Shown one piece after another: positions 54,101-63,823 of a DNA stretch of 64,000 nucleotides (its first letter is position 1; every line of letters starts with the position of its first letter). The stretch lies in assembly GCF_017916425.1 (NCBI RefSeq), contig NZ_JAFMSX010000001.1:744001-808000 (forward strand), written 5' to 3'. The notes beneath the pieces were generated by a model. That model did not search any database. It saw nothing but the letters and a program-made list of their open reading frames with translations, and had not been told where the DNA came from. This DNA is from Nocardioides sp. SYSU D00065 (GTDB lineage: Bacteria > Actinomycetota > Actinomycetes > Propionibacteriales > Nocardioidaceae). Position numbers and translations under genes: made by a program.

Positions 54101-56042
54101 TCTCGTTGAACCCGTCCCACACCGCGCGGAGCGCCTCGGCGAACAGCGTGCGCTCGTGCGGCGACAGGGTGCGCCCGTGGCGCAGCCCGAACTCGTAGAT
54201 GTACGACGGCCGCGGCAGGCCGGTGAGGGCGTACGGTCGCTCGTCGACGACCTCGACCCCCATCGAGGTCAGCATCGGGAGCACCGTGCTCAGCGAGAGG
54301 GGCTCGCCCACCCGGAACACCTTGAGCCGCGACTCCCCGCGGCGGTAGGCGCCGGTCTGCTCGTCCTGGTCGAACAGCGCGAGGTCGATCCCCTGCTCGC
54401 CCTCGATCGCCTCGATCCGGCCGAGGTCGGCCGAGCCCCGCCGGGGGCTGAAGTCCTCCTTGTAGGCCTCCGGGAACGCGTCGGCCCACGCCCGGGCCAG
54501 CTGCGAGCCCCGGTCCTCGCCGTGCTCGCTGACCACCGCAGCGACGAAGTCGTCGCGCCACGAGCGGGAGGCCTCGACGAGGCGCCGCTCGAGGTCGGCG
54601 ACGTCGATCTCGGGGATGTGCTCGCCCTTGGGCGGGTGCACCACGAAGTGCACGCGGGCGGTGGTCGACTCGTTGACGCGCGCGGTGAACTCCACGTGCT
54701 CGCCGCCGAGCTGCTCGCGCAGGATGTCGGAGAACCGCTCGCGCACCGCGGTGCTGTAGCGGTCGCGCGGCAGGTAGACCAGGACCGAGACGTAGCGACC
54801 GTAGGTGTCGCGGCGTACGAACGCGCGCAGCTGGCGGCGCTCGCGGGCGAACATCACGTCCTGCACCACCGGGGCGAGTTCCGCGGGCGAGGTGTGGAAC
54901 AGCTCGTCGCGGGGGTAGTTCTCGAGGGTGTCCATCAGGGCCTTGCCGGCGTGGCTGCGCGGGTCGAAGCCGGCGTGGCGCATCACCTCGGCGACCTTCT
55001 CGCGCAGCACCGGGATCCGGGTCACCGACTCGGTGTAGGCGGCGCTGGAGAACAGCCCGAGGAAGCGACGCTCACCGACGACCTCCCCGTCCGCGCCGAA
55101 CGTCTTGACGCCGACGTAGTCGAGGTACGCCGGACGGTGCACGGTGGCGCGCGAGTTGGCCTTGGCAAGCACCAGGAGCGTCTTCTCCCGAGCCTTGGCC
55201 TTCACCAGGGGCGGCAGCTTGGCGAAGGAGCCCGACAGGTCCTGGTCGTGGCGCAGGATGCCGAGCCCGGAGCCCGGGACGGCGCGCAGGCCGCACTCGC
55301 CGGGCTCGCACTCCTCGGTCTCGAGGACGTACTCGCGGTAGCCGAGGAAGGTGAAGTGGTCGTCGGCAAGCCAGGTGAGGAACTCGCGACCCTGCCGCAG
55401 CTCCTCCTCGGGCAGCGGCGGCGGGGCGGTGTCGAGGTCGGCGACCACGGACAGGGCCTGGGCGTGCATCTTCTCCCAGTCCTCCACCGACTCGCGCACG
55501 TCGCGCAGCACGCGCTGCACGCCGGCGGTGATCGCAGCGGCCTCGTCGTCGTCGGTGCGGTCGATCTCGACGTGCATCCACGACTCGGCGCCCGACCCGC
55601 CGCCCGCGTCGCCGGCGGCGTGCGTCTCGTCGACCAGCGAGCCGACGTCGCGCAGCTCGCCGGTGATGTCGCGGTCGACCCGGAGCTGCGGGTGGACCAC
55701 GGAGTGCACGGTGTGCCCGAGCCGGTTGAGCTCCATGGTCACCGAGTCGACGAGGAACGGCATGTCGTCGGTGACCACCTCGACCACCGAGCGACCCGAC
55801 GCCGACCAGCCGGCGTCGGCCGCCGTGGGGGTCACCACCCGCACCGTCGCCGTTCCCTGCGGCCGCGACCCGGCGAGCTCGCGGTGGGAGGCGACCGCAC
55901 CGAACAGGTCCTGCGGCGAGCGCTCGGCGACGTCCTCGGGAGCGACGTGGCGGTAGTAGGCACGCACCAGCTCGCCCCACTCCGGGCGGTCCGCCGTCGC
56001 CGCGTCGAGCTGCTGCTGCTTGGTCTCCTCAGGCGTCGCCAC
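51165..56042 (-). CDS. Large NAD-dependent glutamate dehydrogenase
   Basis: 1625 residues, the 180-kDa class (GDH_C/Bac_GDH). Converts glutamate and NAD to 2-oxoglutarate and ammonia. The N-terminal half (about 1-680) holds ACT-like regulatory domains; the catalytic part (about 690-1250) shows [60 protein letters not shown] and [17 protein letters not shown]; the last 370 residues are helical. Such enzymes are usually catabolic and allosterically controlled (in Streptomyces clavuligerus by aspartate). Start at ATG 56042. No partner gene is adjacent on this strand. Confidence 0.97.
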   Translation of the reverse strand: [1625 protein letters not shown]

Positions 56043-56225
56043 GACTCCGACACTAGGACCCCCCGCGGGGCACCCACAACAGGGGTCGACGCTGCCGGGT
56101 CACCGCGCCGGAGCGGCAGCGCGAGGGGTGCCGGTCCTCGCCCTCGGCGGGCTGTTCCGACATGATGGCGGCACCGGTCGCGCGACCCGCCCGACCGCTC
56201 GAGCAAGCACCGGGAGGACCTCCGG

Positions 56226-56699
56226 ATGGGCAAGCGCGTGACCAGGGAGCTGACCTACGACGCCTCGATCGGGGAGGTCGCGGCGATGCTCACTGACCCC
56301 GCCTTCCGCGAGCGGGTGCTCGAGCGGTTGAAGGTCGTGCGCGGGCACGCCACCGTCGAGGACGGCGTCGTCACCATCGACCAGGTCCAGTCCGCCTCGA
56401 GCCTGCCGTCGTTCGCGACGAGGCTCGTCGGCGACGAGATCCGGATCGTGCAGGTGGAGTCGTGGCGCACGCCCGAGCGCGCGGACGTCGAGGTCACGAT
56501 CCCCGGCAAGCCGGGGGCGATGTCCGGCACCGCGACGCTGACCGAGTCCGGTGGTCGCACCACCGAGCGGATCGAGATGGAGGTCACCGTGCGCGTCCCC
56601 CTCGTGGGCGGCAAGATCGAGGGCCTGGTCGCGGACATGCTCGGCAAGGCGCTCGACAAGGAGCACGAGACCGGCGTGGAGTGGCTCGCTCGCGGATGA
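56226..56699 (+). CDS. DUF2505 family protein
   Basis: 157 residues. The pattern ELTYDASIGEVAAMLTDPAFRERVLERLKVVRGHATVE and GTATLTESGGRTTERIEMEVTVRVPLVGGKIEGLVADMLGKALDKEHETGVEWL fits DUF2505, an SRPBCC-like fold with a hydrophobic pocket. Role unknown. ATG 56226 is preceded by GGGAGGA. Its TGA overlaps the next ATG by four bases (ATGA). Confidence 0.88.
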   Translation: MGKRVTRELTYDASIGEVAAMLTDPAFRERVLERLKVVRGHATVEDGVVTIDQVQSASSLPSFATRLVGDEIRIVQVESWRTPERADVEVTIPGKPGAMSGTATLTESGGRTTERIEMEVTVRVPLVGGKIEGLVADMLGKALDKEHETGVEWLARG

Positions 56700-57358
56700 C
56701 GGTCCTGCGGGAGGCGTACGCCGCGCTCGCCGCCGCGGTGTCGGCGCTGGGCGACGACGACGCCTGGGCGCCCACCGGCTGCACCGGCTGGGCCGTGCGC
56801 GACCTGGTGTGGCACCTGCACGCCGACGCCGTACGCGGCCTGGTCGCCGCGCACACTCCGACCGAGGAGCCGGTCGACCGCGACGCGGTGTCCTACTGGC
56901 GCGCGTGGGGCAGCGACCCCGAGGCCGACGAGCGCAGCCGACGCCTGACCCGGGTCGAGGCCGGGCTGCACGACTTCGCTGCGCTCCGCGAGCGCTACCT
57001 CGAGACCTCGGCAGCGGCGGCCCGCGCCGTCGACACGCTGCCCCCTGACCACGTCGTGGCCACCCAGGGCCACGCGCTGCGTGCGCACGACCTGGCGAGC
57101 ACCCTGGCGGTCGAGGCAACGCTGCACCACGTCGACCTCGTCGCCCACCTCGACCCCGAGCCGGGGAGCGCCCGCGATGCCTTCGCCCCGACCGCCGCCG
57201 GGCTCGCCGAGGCGCGGCGGGTGGTGGAGGCGCTGCTCGGGCGCACGCTCGAGGGCTGGTCCGACCGCCGCGTCGCCCTCGTGGGCACCGGCCGCGCCGA
57301 GCCGAGCGCGGCGGAGCGGCAGGACCTGGGCGACTCGGCGGTGCCGGTCTTCAGCTGA
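56696..57358 (+). CDS. Maleylpyruvate isomerase N-terminal (DinB-like) domain protein
   Basis: 220 residues. The N-terminal four-helix part (about 1-140; WAPTGCTGWAVRDLVWHLHADAVRGL, then HHVDLVAHL) is the DinB/MDMPI metal-binding fold, whose members include mycothiol-dependent enzymes. The metal-ligand His residues (WHLHAD, LHHVDL) are visible. The C-terminal 60 residues are less conserved. Start at ATG 56696, coupled with the DUF2505 gene; the two may work together. Substrate unknown. Confidence 0.85.
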   Translation: MTVLREAYAALAAAVSALGDDDAWAPTGCTGWAVRDLVWHLHADAVRGLVAAHTPTEEPVDRDAVSYWRAWGSDPEADERSRRLTRVEAGLHDFAALRERYLETSAAAARAVDTLPPDHVVATQGHALRAHDLASTLAVEATLHHVDLVAHLDPEPGSARDAFAPTAAGLAEARRVVEALLGRTLEGWSDRRVALVGTGRAEPSAAERQDLGDSAVPVFS

Positions 57359-57593
57359 GCCGCTCGGGCTCCTCGGCGGCGGCAGCGTCCCCGGCGGTCG
57401 CCGCGTCCCCGGTGCGGTCGGCGTTCCCAGGGCTGTCGGCGTTCCCGGCGCCTCCGGTCTCCGGCGCCTCCTCGGCGTCCTGGCGAGCGCGCCACCAGAT
57501 CACCACGCCGAGGACGAGGAACGGCCCGAACGCGAGGCCGAGGGTGAGCCACTGCTCGACCGGGTGCAGGGGCCCCAGGTGCAAGGGGGTCAC
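57351..57593 (-). CDS. Small single-pass membrane protein
   Basis: 80 residues. HPVEQWLTLGLAFGPFLVLGVVIWWRARQD gives one membrane helix (about 15-34) with a short basic stop; the remainder (about 40-80) is Ala/Glu/Asp/Gly-rich with NADSPGNADRTGDAATAGDAAAAEE-type repeats. Similar small proteins with a HPVEQWL...FGPF opening are common in actinobacteria, but their role is not known. Overlaps the end of the preceding plus-strand gene by eight bases. Confidence 0.7.
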   Translation of the reverse strand: MTPLHLGPLHPVEQWLTLGLAFGPFLVLGVVIWWRARQDAEEAPETGGAGNADSPGNADRTGDAATAGDAAAAEEPERLS

Positions 57594-57667
57594 CGCCCCA
57601 TCGTCTCACCCCCGGCGGCGCCCCGCCCCCTCGCCCTGACGCCTCGCACGCACTCTCCGCCCGGGTC

Positions 57668-59296
<1,629 letters not shown>

Positions 59297-59328
59297 GCGG
59301 GTGATCGTGTCAGAGAGGGTCGAGCCCC

Positions 59329-59673
59329 TCAAAGCGAGCTCAGCAGGTCACCAATCTCCTGCGTGGCCCACCACGCCAGGTCGTCGTCGGGGTCCGCGTC
59401 GTCGTCACTGTCGACGTGCAGCGCGACCACGTCCCGCCAGTGGACCGGGCCCTGCGCGTCGGCGGTCTCCGCCACGACCACGACCCTGCGCCGCTGTCCG
59501 TCCGGCAGGCCCGACACCAGCTCGGCGGAGACGTCCGCGGCGGTCATCAGCGCGGCGTACTCGCTCTCCTCGCCCTCGTCCTTGGGCACGACCGCGTCCT
59601 GCGTCCCGGGGCCCTCACGCTCCCACTCCTCGGCCAGGCGCGGCAGCGTGCCGGGCAGGTAGCGGCGGGTCAC
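59329..59673 (-). CDS. DUF6912 family protein
   Basis: 114 residues. TRRYLPGTLPRLAEEWE, EESEYAALMTAADVSAELV and QRRRVVVVAETAD are the conserved blocks of the DUF6912 family, and the middle is acidic (DSDDDADPDDDL). It is small and soluble, with no known role. ATG 59673 overlaps the stop of the acyltransferase gene by four bases (ATGA), and it ends 33 bases before pruA, so the three are probably in one operon. Confidence 0.8.
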   Translation of the reverse strand: MTRRYLPGTLPRLAEEWEREGPGTQDAVVPKDEGEESEYAALMTAADVSAELVSGLPDGQRRRVVVVAETADAQGPVHWRDVVALHVDSDDDADPDDDLAWWATQEIGDLLSSL

Positions 59674-61127
59674 GAGCGGCCCGCCGGGTCGTCCGTGCGG
59701 CTGCCGGTGCGCCCGCGCGGCGCGCGGGGCCGGGAGTCGGAGGCGGAGTCATTGAGCTCCTCGAGCGCCTCGAGCACGCACTGGCCGAGGGTGTCGGCGT
59801 CCGGCACGGCGTCGCGGTCGGCCGTGATGCCGTAGAAGACGCCACCGTCGTACGACGTCACGCCGATCGCCAGGGTGTGGTCGGGCAGCAGCGGGTGGAC
59901 GGGGTAGGACTCCAGCATCCGCGCGCCGTCGGCGTAGAGCGGGAACTGCGGGCCCGGGACGTTGGTGATCGACACCTGGAACCCGCGGCGCAGCTCGGCG
60001 GTCGCGATGCGGGAGCCGAGGGCGTGGAAGGTGGTGGGCGCGAAGCCGGCGATGCCGGAGAGCCGCCTGGCCGAGACGTTGCGGCCGTTGTCGCGGTGGG
60101 CCCGGAGGTCGTAGCTGACCTGGTGCAGCCGGACGACCGGGCTGGGCTCGCCGATGGGCAGCTGCACCAGGTGGCCGGCGACCTGGGTGCCCAGCGAGGT
60201 GGCCTCGAGCTCGTCGTCGATGACCGACATCGGCACGATCGCCTTCATCGTCCGCGGGACGCTGGTGGAGTCGGTGCGGGTCATCAGCCAGCCGCGCAAG
60301 CCACCGGCGAGCGTGGCGAGGATGACGTCGTTGACGGTGCCGCCGTGGACCTCCCGGATCGCGCGGTAGTCCGCGAGCCGGGTGCGGACGGTGACGAAGC
60401 GGCGCTGCTGCGACAGCCGGCGCTGCACCGGGGTCGAGACGGGTCCGCGTCCGGCGAGCGTGTGGGCGACCTCGGTGACCCGGGCACCCGTGGCGGACGC
60501 TTGGCGGCCCAGCGACTCCGCGTGGGCGCGGGCCGTCGACCACAGGGTGCGAGGGCTCTCCAGGGTGTCGGTCACCGCGTCGATCGCGGCGGCGACCGGG
60601 CCGGCCGCGCGTCGCGGGCGCCAGTCGTCGTCGTGCCCCAGGGTCGAGCGGTCCGGGGAGGTGTCGAGCAGGACCTGTCCGATGTCGACCGTCTCGCGCC
60701 CGTCGACGAGGATCTGGTGGCTCTTGACGAGCAGGGCGACCCTGCCGTCGGCGAGGCCTTCCACGAAGTAGCACTCCCACAGCGGACGGCTGCGGTCGAG
60801 GGGCCGGGAGGCGATCCGGGCCACGAGCTCGCGCAGCTGGTCCATCGTGCCCGGACGCGGCAGGGCCGAGCGGCGTACGTGGTAGCCGAGGTCGAAGCCG
60901 TCGTCGTCCACCCAGGCCGGGTTGGCGAGCCGGGCCGGCACGGTCTGCAGGCGCTGCCGGTAGCGCGGCACGAAGGCGATCCGGTCGGCGATCAGCTCGA
61001 CCAGCCGGTCGTGGTCGAAGCCGGAGTCGCCCGGGTCGAAGATCTCGAGGGTCGCGTTGTGCATCGGCGTGGTGGCGGACTCCGCGGCCAGGATGGCCAG
61101 GTCTCGCGGTCGCAGTCGCTCGCTCAT
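59670..61127 (-). CDS. WS/DGAT-like O-acyltransferase with altered catalytic motif
   Basis: 485 residues. ERLRPRDLAILAAESATTPMHNATLEIFD (N-terminal motif), RPLDRSRPLWECYFVEGL, the NDVILATLAGGLRGWL segment and NVPGPQFPLYADGARMLESYPVHPLL are wax ester synthase/diacylglycerol acyltransferase features. The catalytic motif, normally HHxxxDG, reads HQILVDG at 137-143, so the second His is Gln. This may make it inactive as an acyltransferase or give another activity; both readings are inferred. Start at ATG 61127 (MSERLRP). Arg/Ser-rich tail of 30 residues. Confidence 0.88.
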   Translation of the reverse strand: MSERLRPRDLAILAAESATTPMHNATLEIFDPGDSGFDHDRLVELIADRIAFVPRYRQRLQTVPARLANPAWVDDDGFDLGYHVRRSALPRPGTMDQLRELVARIASRPLDRSRPLWECYFVEGLADGRVALLVKSHQILVDGRETVDIGQVLLDTSPDRSTLGHDDDWRPRRAAGPVAAAIDAVTDTLESPRTLWSTARAHAESLGRQASATGARVTEVAHTLAGRGPVSTPVQRRLSQQRRFVTVRTRLADYRAIREVHGGTVNDVILATLAGGLRGWLMTRTDSTSVPRTMKAIVPMSVIDDELEATSLGTQVAGHLVQLPIGEPSPVVRLHQVSYDLRAHRDNGRNVSARRLSGIAGFAPTTFHALGSRIATAELRRGFQVSITNVPGPQFPLYADGARMLESYPVHPLLPDHTLAIGVTSYDGGVFYGITADRDAVPDADTLGQCVLEALEELNDSASDSRPRAPRGRTGSRTDDPAGRS

Positions 61128-61252
61128 CTGCTTGCCCGCCTCATCGTGCCCCCCGGTCGTCGGTGTCTTGGCCCCCGTGGGATTCTGACAGAGGCGGGGT
61201 CCGGCGGGTGCCGTGGCCACCGTCACACGCCGGCCTGTCGAAGGAGATCTCT

Positions 61253-61654
61253 GTGCCCGGTCGCGGTCGCACGCGCCTCGCTCCCCTCGCCCTCCCCCTC
61301 CTGCTCGCCCTCACCGCTCCCGGCCTGGCCGCGTGCGGCGGCAGCGACGACGGTCCCTCGGGCAGCGCCTCCTCCCCCCGCACGGAGGGCGACTCGGTGG
61401 TGGTCCCGGTGACCCGGGAGGACGGCACCTTCACCCCCAACGGCGAGCGCGTCGCCCTCGAGGTCGGGCAGACGCTGGTGCTGGAGGTCACCGCCGACGA
61501 GGCGGGCGAGCTGCACGTCCACAGCACCCCCGAGCAGGAGATCGCCTACGAGTCCGGCAGCTCCGAGCACGAGATCACCGTCGACCGCCCGGGCGTGGTC
61601 GAGGTGGAGAGCCACGATCCCGACTCGATCGTGCTCCAGCTCGAAGTCCGCTGA
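61253..61654 (+). CDS. Cupredoxin-like secreted lipoprotein
   Basis: 133 residues. A lipoprotein signal (basic start, LALPLLLALTAPGLAAC, Cys28) precedes a beta domain (about 50-133; GTFTPNGERVALEVGQTLVLEVTADEAGELHVHS, VEVESHDPDSIVLQLEVR) resembling the cupredoxin fold used in CopC- or nitrosocyanin-like proteins. HVHS could bind copper, but the full type-1 copper set is not visible. Start is GTG 61253, with AAGGAG eight bases upstream. The next gene follows after two bases. Confidence 0.8.
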   Translation: MPGRGRTRLAPLALPLLLALTAPGLAACGGSDDGPSGSASSPRTEGDSVVVPVTREDGTFTPNGERVALEVGQTLVLEVTADEAGELHVHSTPEQEIAYESGSSEHEITVDRPGVVEVESHDPDSIVLQLEVR

Positions 61655-61656
61655 TC

Positions 61657-62979
61657 GTGGGCGGCTCGATCTCGGCCCACGGACTGGGCGGCGCCAAGGA
61701 CCTGCCCATCCCCGCGGAGTTGGCCATCGCCGGCGCGGTGGCCGCGCTCGTCATCTCGTTCACGGTGCTCGCGGTGGCGTGGCGCGAGCCGCGCTACGAC
61801 GCCGCCACGAGCGGACGACCCGCTCCGCCGTGGCTGGACCGCCTGGTGTCCTCGCGCGCCCTGGCGATCGGCGCCCGGGTGCTGGGCATGGCGTTCTTCC
61901 TCTACGTCGCCGCAGCAGCGGTGTTCGGCAAGGACAGCCTGATCAACCCCTTCTTCGGGGTCTTCTACGTGCTGCTCTGGGTGGGCCTGGTGCCGGCCTC
62001 GCTGCTGTTCGGGGAGTTCTTCAAGGCCGTCAGCCCGGCCCGGACGATCAGCATGCTCTTCGCCAAGGTGTCCGGCGTCCCCGAGGGCGAGGGCCTGTAC
62101 GCCTATCCCGCCCGGCTCGGCTACTGGCCGGCGGCGGCCGGGCTCTTCGCGTTCGTCTGGCTCGAGCTGGTGTACCCCAGCTCGACCGACCTGGGCCCGG
62201 TGCGCCTGTGGGCGGCGGCGTACCTCGGCATCATGCTGGTCGGCTCCGCCCTGTTCGGCACGACCTTCCTCGCCCGCGCCGACCCGTTCGAGGTCTACTC
62301 CTCGCTGGTCGCCAGGCTCTCGGTGTGGGGACGCCGCGACGGCGTGCTGGTGCTGCGCAGCCCGCTCGCCAACCTCGACGCGGTGGCGCCTCGCCCCGGC
62401 CTCGTCGCTGTCGTGGGGGTCCTGTTCGGCAGCACGGCGTTCGACTCCTTCCGCGAGTCGACGCCGTGGCTGGTCTTCGTGCAGTCACTGTCGCTGCCGC
62501 GGGTCCTGCCCGACACGATCGCCCTCGTCGTCTTCTCCGCCGGAGTGGCCCTCGTGCTCACCGGCGCCACCATGGCGACCGGCGTCACCAGCGAGACGCC
62601 GCGACGAGCCCTGCCCGACCTCTTCGCGCACTCGGTCGTGCCGATCATCGTGGGCTACGTGGTGGCGCACTACCTGTCGTACTTCGTCGAGTACGGCCAG
62701 ACCACCCTCATCCAGCTGAGCGACCCGTTCAGCCGGGGGGACGACTACCTCGGCACGGCGGACCTCCAGGTCAGCTACTGGCTCTCCGAGCACCCGACGT
62801 TCCTGGCGGTCACCAAGGTCCTCGCGGTTGCGCTGGGGCACGTGGTAGGGGCCGTGGCGGCCCACGACCGTGCCGTCAAGCTGCTGCCGCGGCGCCACCA
62901 GCTCACCGGTCAGCTGCCGATGCTGGTCGCGATGGTCGGGTTCACAGTGGGTGGGCTGTACCTGCTGTTCGCTGCGTGA
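61657..62979 (+). CDS. Polytopic membrane protein of unknown function
   Basis: 440 residues with about nine to ten hydrophobic segments (around 18-42, 72-90, 95-115, 150-170, 180-200, 242-262, 285-310, 330-350, 385-405, 415-438). It keeps conserved-looking polar blocks (FFKAVSPARTISMLFAKVSG, LFAHSVVPIIVGYVVAHYLSYFVEYGQTTLIQLSDPFSRG). I cannot assign a family. Starts at GTG 61657, two bases after the lipoprotein stop, so the lipoprotein and this protein are likely partners. Its 3' end overlaps the convergent RTX gene by 38 bases. Confidence 0.8.
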   Translation: MGGSISAHGLGGAKDLPIPAELAIAGAVAALVISFTVLAVAWREPRYDAATSGRPAPPWLDRLVSSRALAIGARVLGMAFFLYVAAAAVFGKDSLINPFFGVFYVLLWVGLVPASLLFGEFFKAVSPARTISMLFAKVSGVPEGEGLYAYPARLGYWPAAAGLFAFVWLELVYPSSTDLGPVRLWAAAYLGIMLVGSALFGTTFLARADPFEVYSSLVARLSVWGRRDGVLVLRSPLANLDAVAPRPGLVAVVGVLFGSTAFDSFRESTPWLVFVQSLSLPRVLPDTIALVVFSAGVALVLTGATMATGVTSETPRRALPDLFAHSVVPIIVGYVVAHYLSYFVEYGQTTLIQLSDPFSRGDDYLGTADLQVSYWLSEHPTFLAVTKVLAVALGHVVGAVAAHDRAVKLLPRRHQLTGQLPMLVAMVGFTVGGLYLLFAA

Positions 62980-63823
62980 CCGGTCCGTAGGGCCAGCCCT
63001 CGGGCAGCTCCCGCTGCACCTCGACGATCTCGCAGCGGCCCCCGAACGGGTCCACCTGGTCGAGGGGGTCGCGGCCACCGACGAAGATCACCCGGTCGGC
63101 GTCGCCGTTGGCCTGGTCGTCGTCGTCGCAGCGGATCTTGTCGACGGCTCCGTCGGGCAGGACGTAGATCGTGTCGTTGCCCTGCTCGGTGAAGACCTTG
63201 TCGGCACCGGGGCCGAGGAACACGGTGTCGTCGCCCTCGTCGCCCTTGACCAGCCAGTCGTTGCCGTCACCGTCGATCAGTACGTCGTTGCCCGGACCGC
63301 CCTGGATCGCACCGTCGTCGCCCGCGCCGCCGTGGATCCAGTCGTTGCCGTCGCCGCCGATGTGCTTGTCGGTGCCGTCGCCGCCGAGCAGCCGGTCGTC
63401 GCCGTCGCCGCCGCCGAGGGTGTCGTTGCCCGTCTCCCCATGGACGACGTCGTTGCCGTCGCTGGCGCTGATGTTGTCGTCGCCCTCGCCGCCGAAGAGC
63501 TCGTCGTCGTCCTGGCCGCCGTCGATCTTGTCGTTGCCCACGCCGCCGGCGACCCAGTCGCGGCCCGGCTGGGCGGTGATCCAGTCGTTGCCGGTGTCGC
63601 CGTAGACGGTGTCGTTGCCCTTGCCCGCGTAGATCGTGTCGTCACCGCCGTAGCCGCGCACGCGGTCGCGCCCACCCAGGGCCATGATGCGGTTGGACTG
63701 GCTGTTGCCCTTGATGACGTCGCTGCCGGTCGTGCCCTTCGGCACCCGGCCGGCGTGGGCCGGGGTCGAGACGAGGGCGAGAGCGAGGACGGCGCAGGCA
63801 GTCGCGCGGGAGGGGGACATCAC
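62942..63823 (-). CDS. Secreted RTX calcium-binding repeat protein
   Basis: 293 residues. Signal peptide (about 1-24, ending AHA), then about 20 nonapeptide-type units of GGxGxDxUx (GGRDRVRGYGGDDTIYAGKGNDTVYGDTGNDWI and on, about 30-230) that fold into a calcium-binding beta-roll. A C-terminal 60 residues with two Cys (IRCDDDD, GRCEIVEVQRE) follow. Proteins of this type are secreted or surface-bound; no enzyme domain is seen. Starts at one of two adjacent ATGs (63823 or 63820). Overlaps the convergent membrane gene by 38 bases. Confidence 0.9.
   Translation of the reverse strand: MMSPSRATACAVLALALVSTPAHAGRVPKGTTGSDVIKGNSQSNRIMALGGRDRVRGYGGDDTIYAGKGNDTVYGDTGNDWITAQPGRDWVAGGVGNDKIDGGQDDDELFGGEGDDNISASDGNDVVHGETGNDTLGGGDGDDRLLGGDGTDKHIGGDGNDWIHGGAGDDGAIQGGPGNDVLIDGDGNDWLVKGDEGDDTVFLGPGADKVFTEQGNDTIYVLPDGAVDKIRCDDDDQANGDADRVIFVGGRDPLDQVDPFGGRCEIVEVQRELPEGWPYGPVTQRTAGTAHPL

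Noticed and set aside
53124..56165. A 1013-codon plus-strand frame opposite the glutamate dehydrogenase
   Set aside because: It is an antisense shadow caused by GC-rich codons; composition is Val/Gly/Arg/His-rich with no motifs, while the minus strand holds a clear 1625-residue enzyme.
63000..63760. Tandem DNA repeats as a satellite or CRISPR
   Set aside because: The repetition follows the codon frame of RTX nonapeptides and is explained by the protein.
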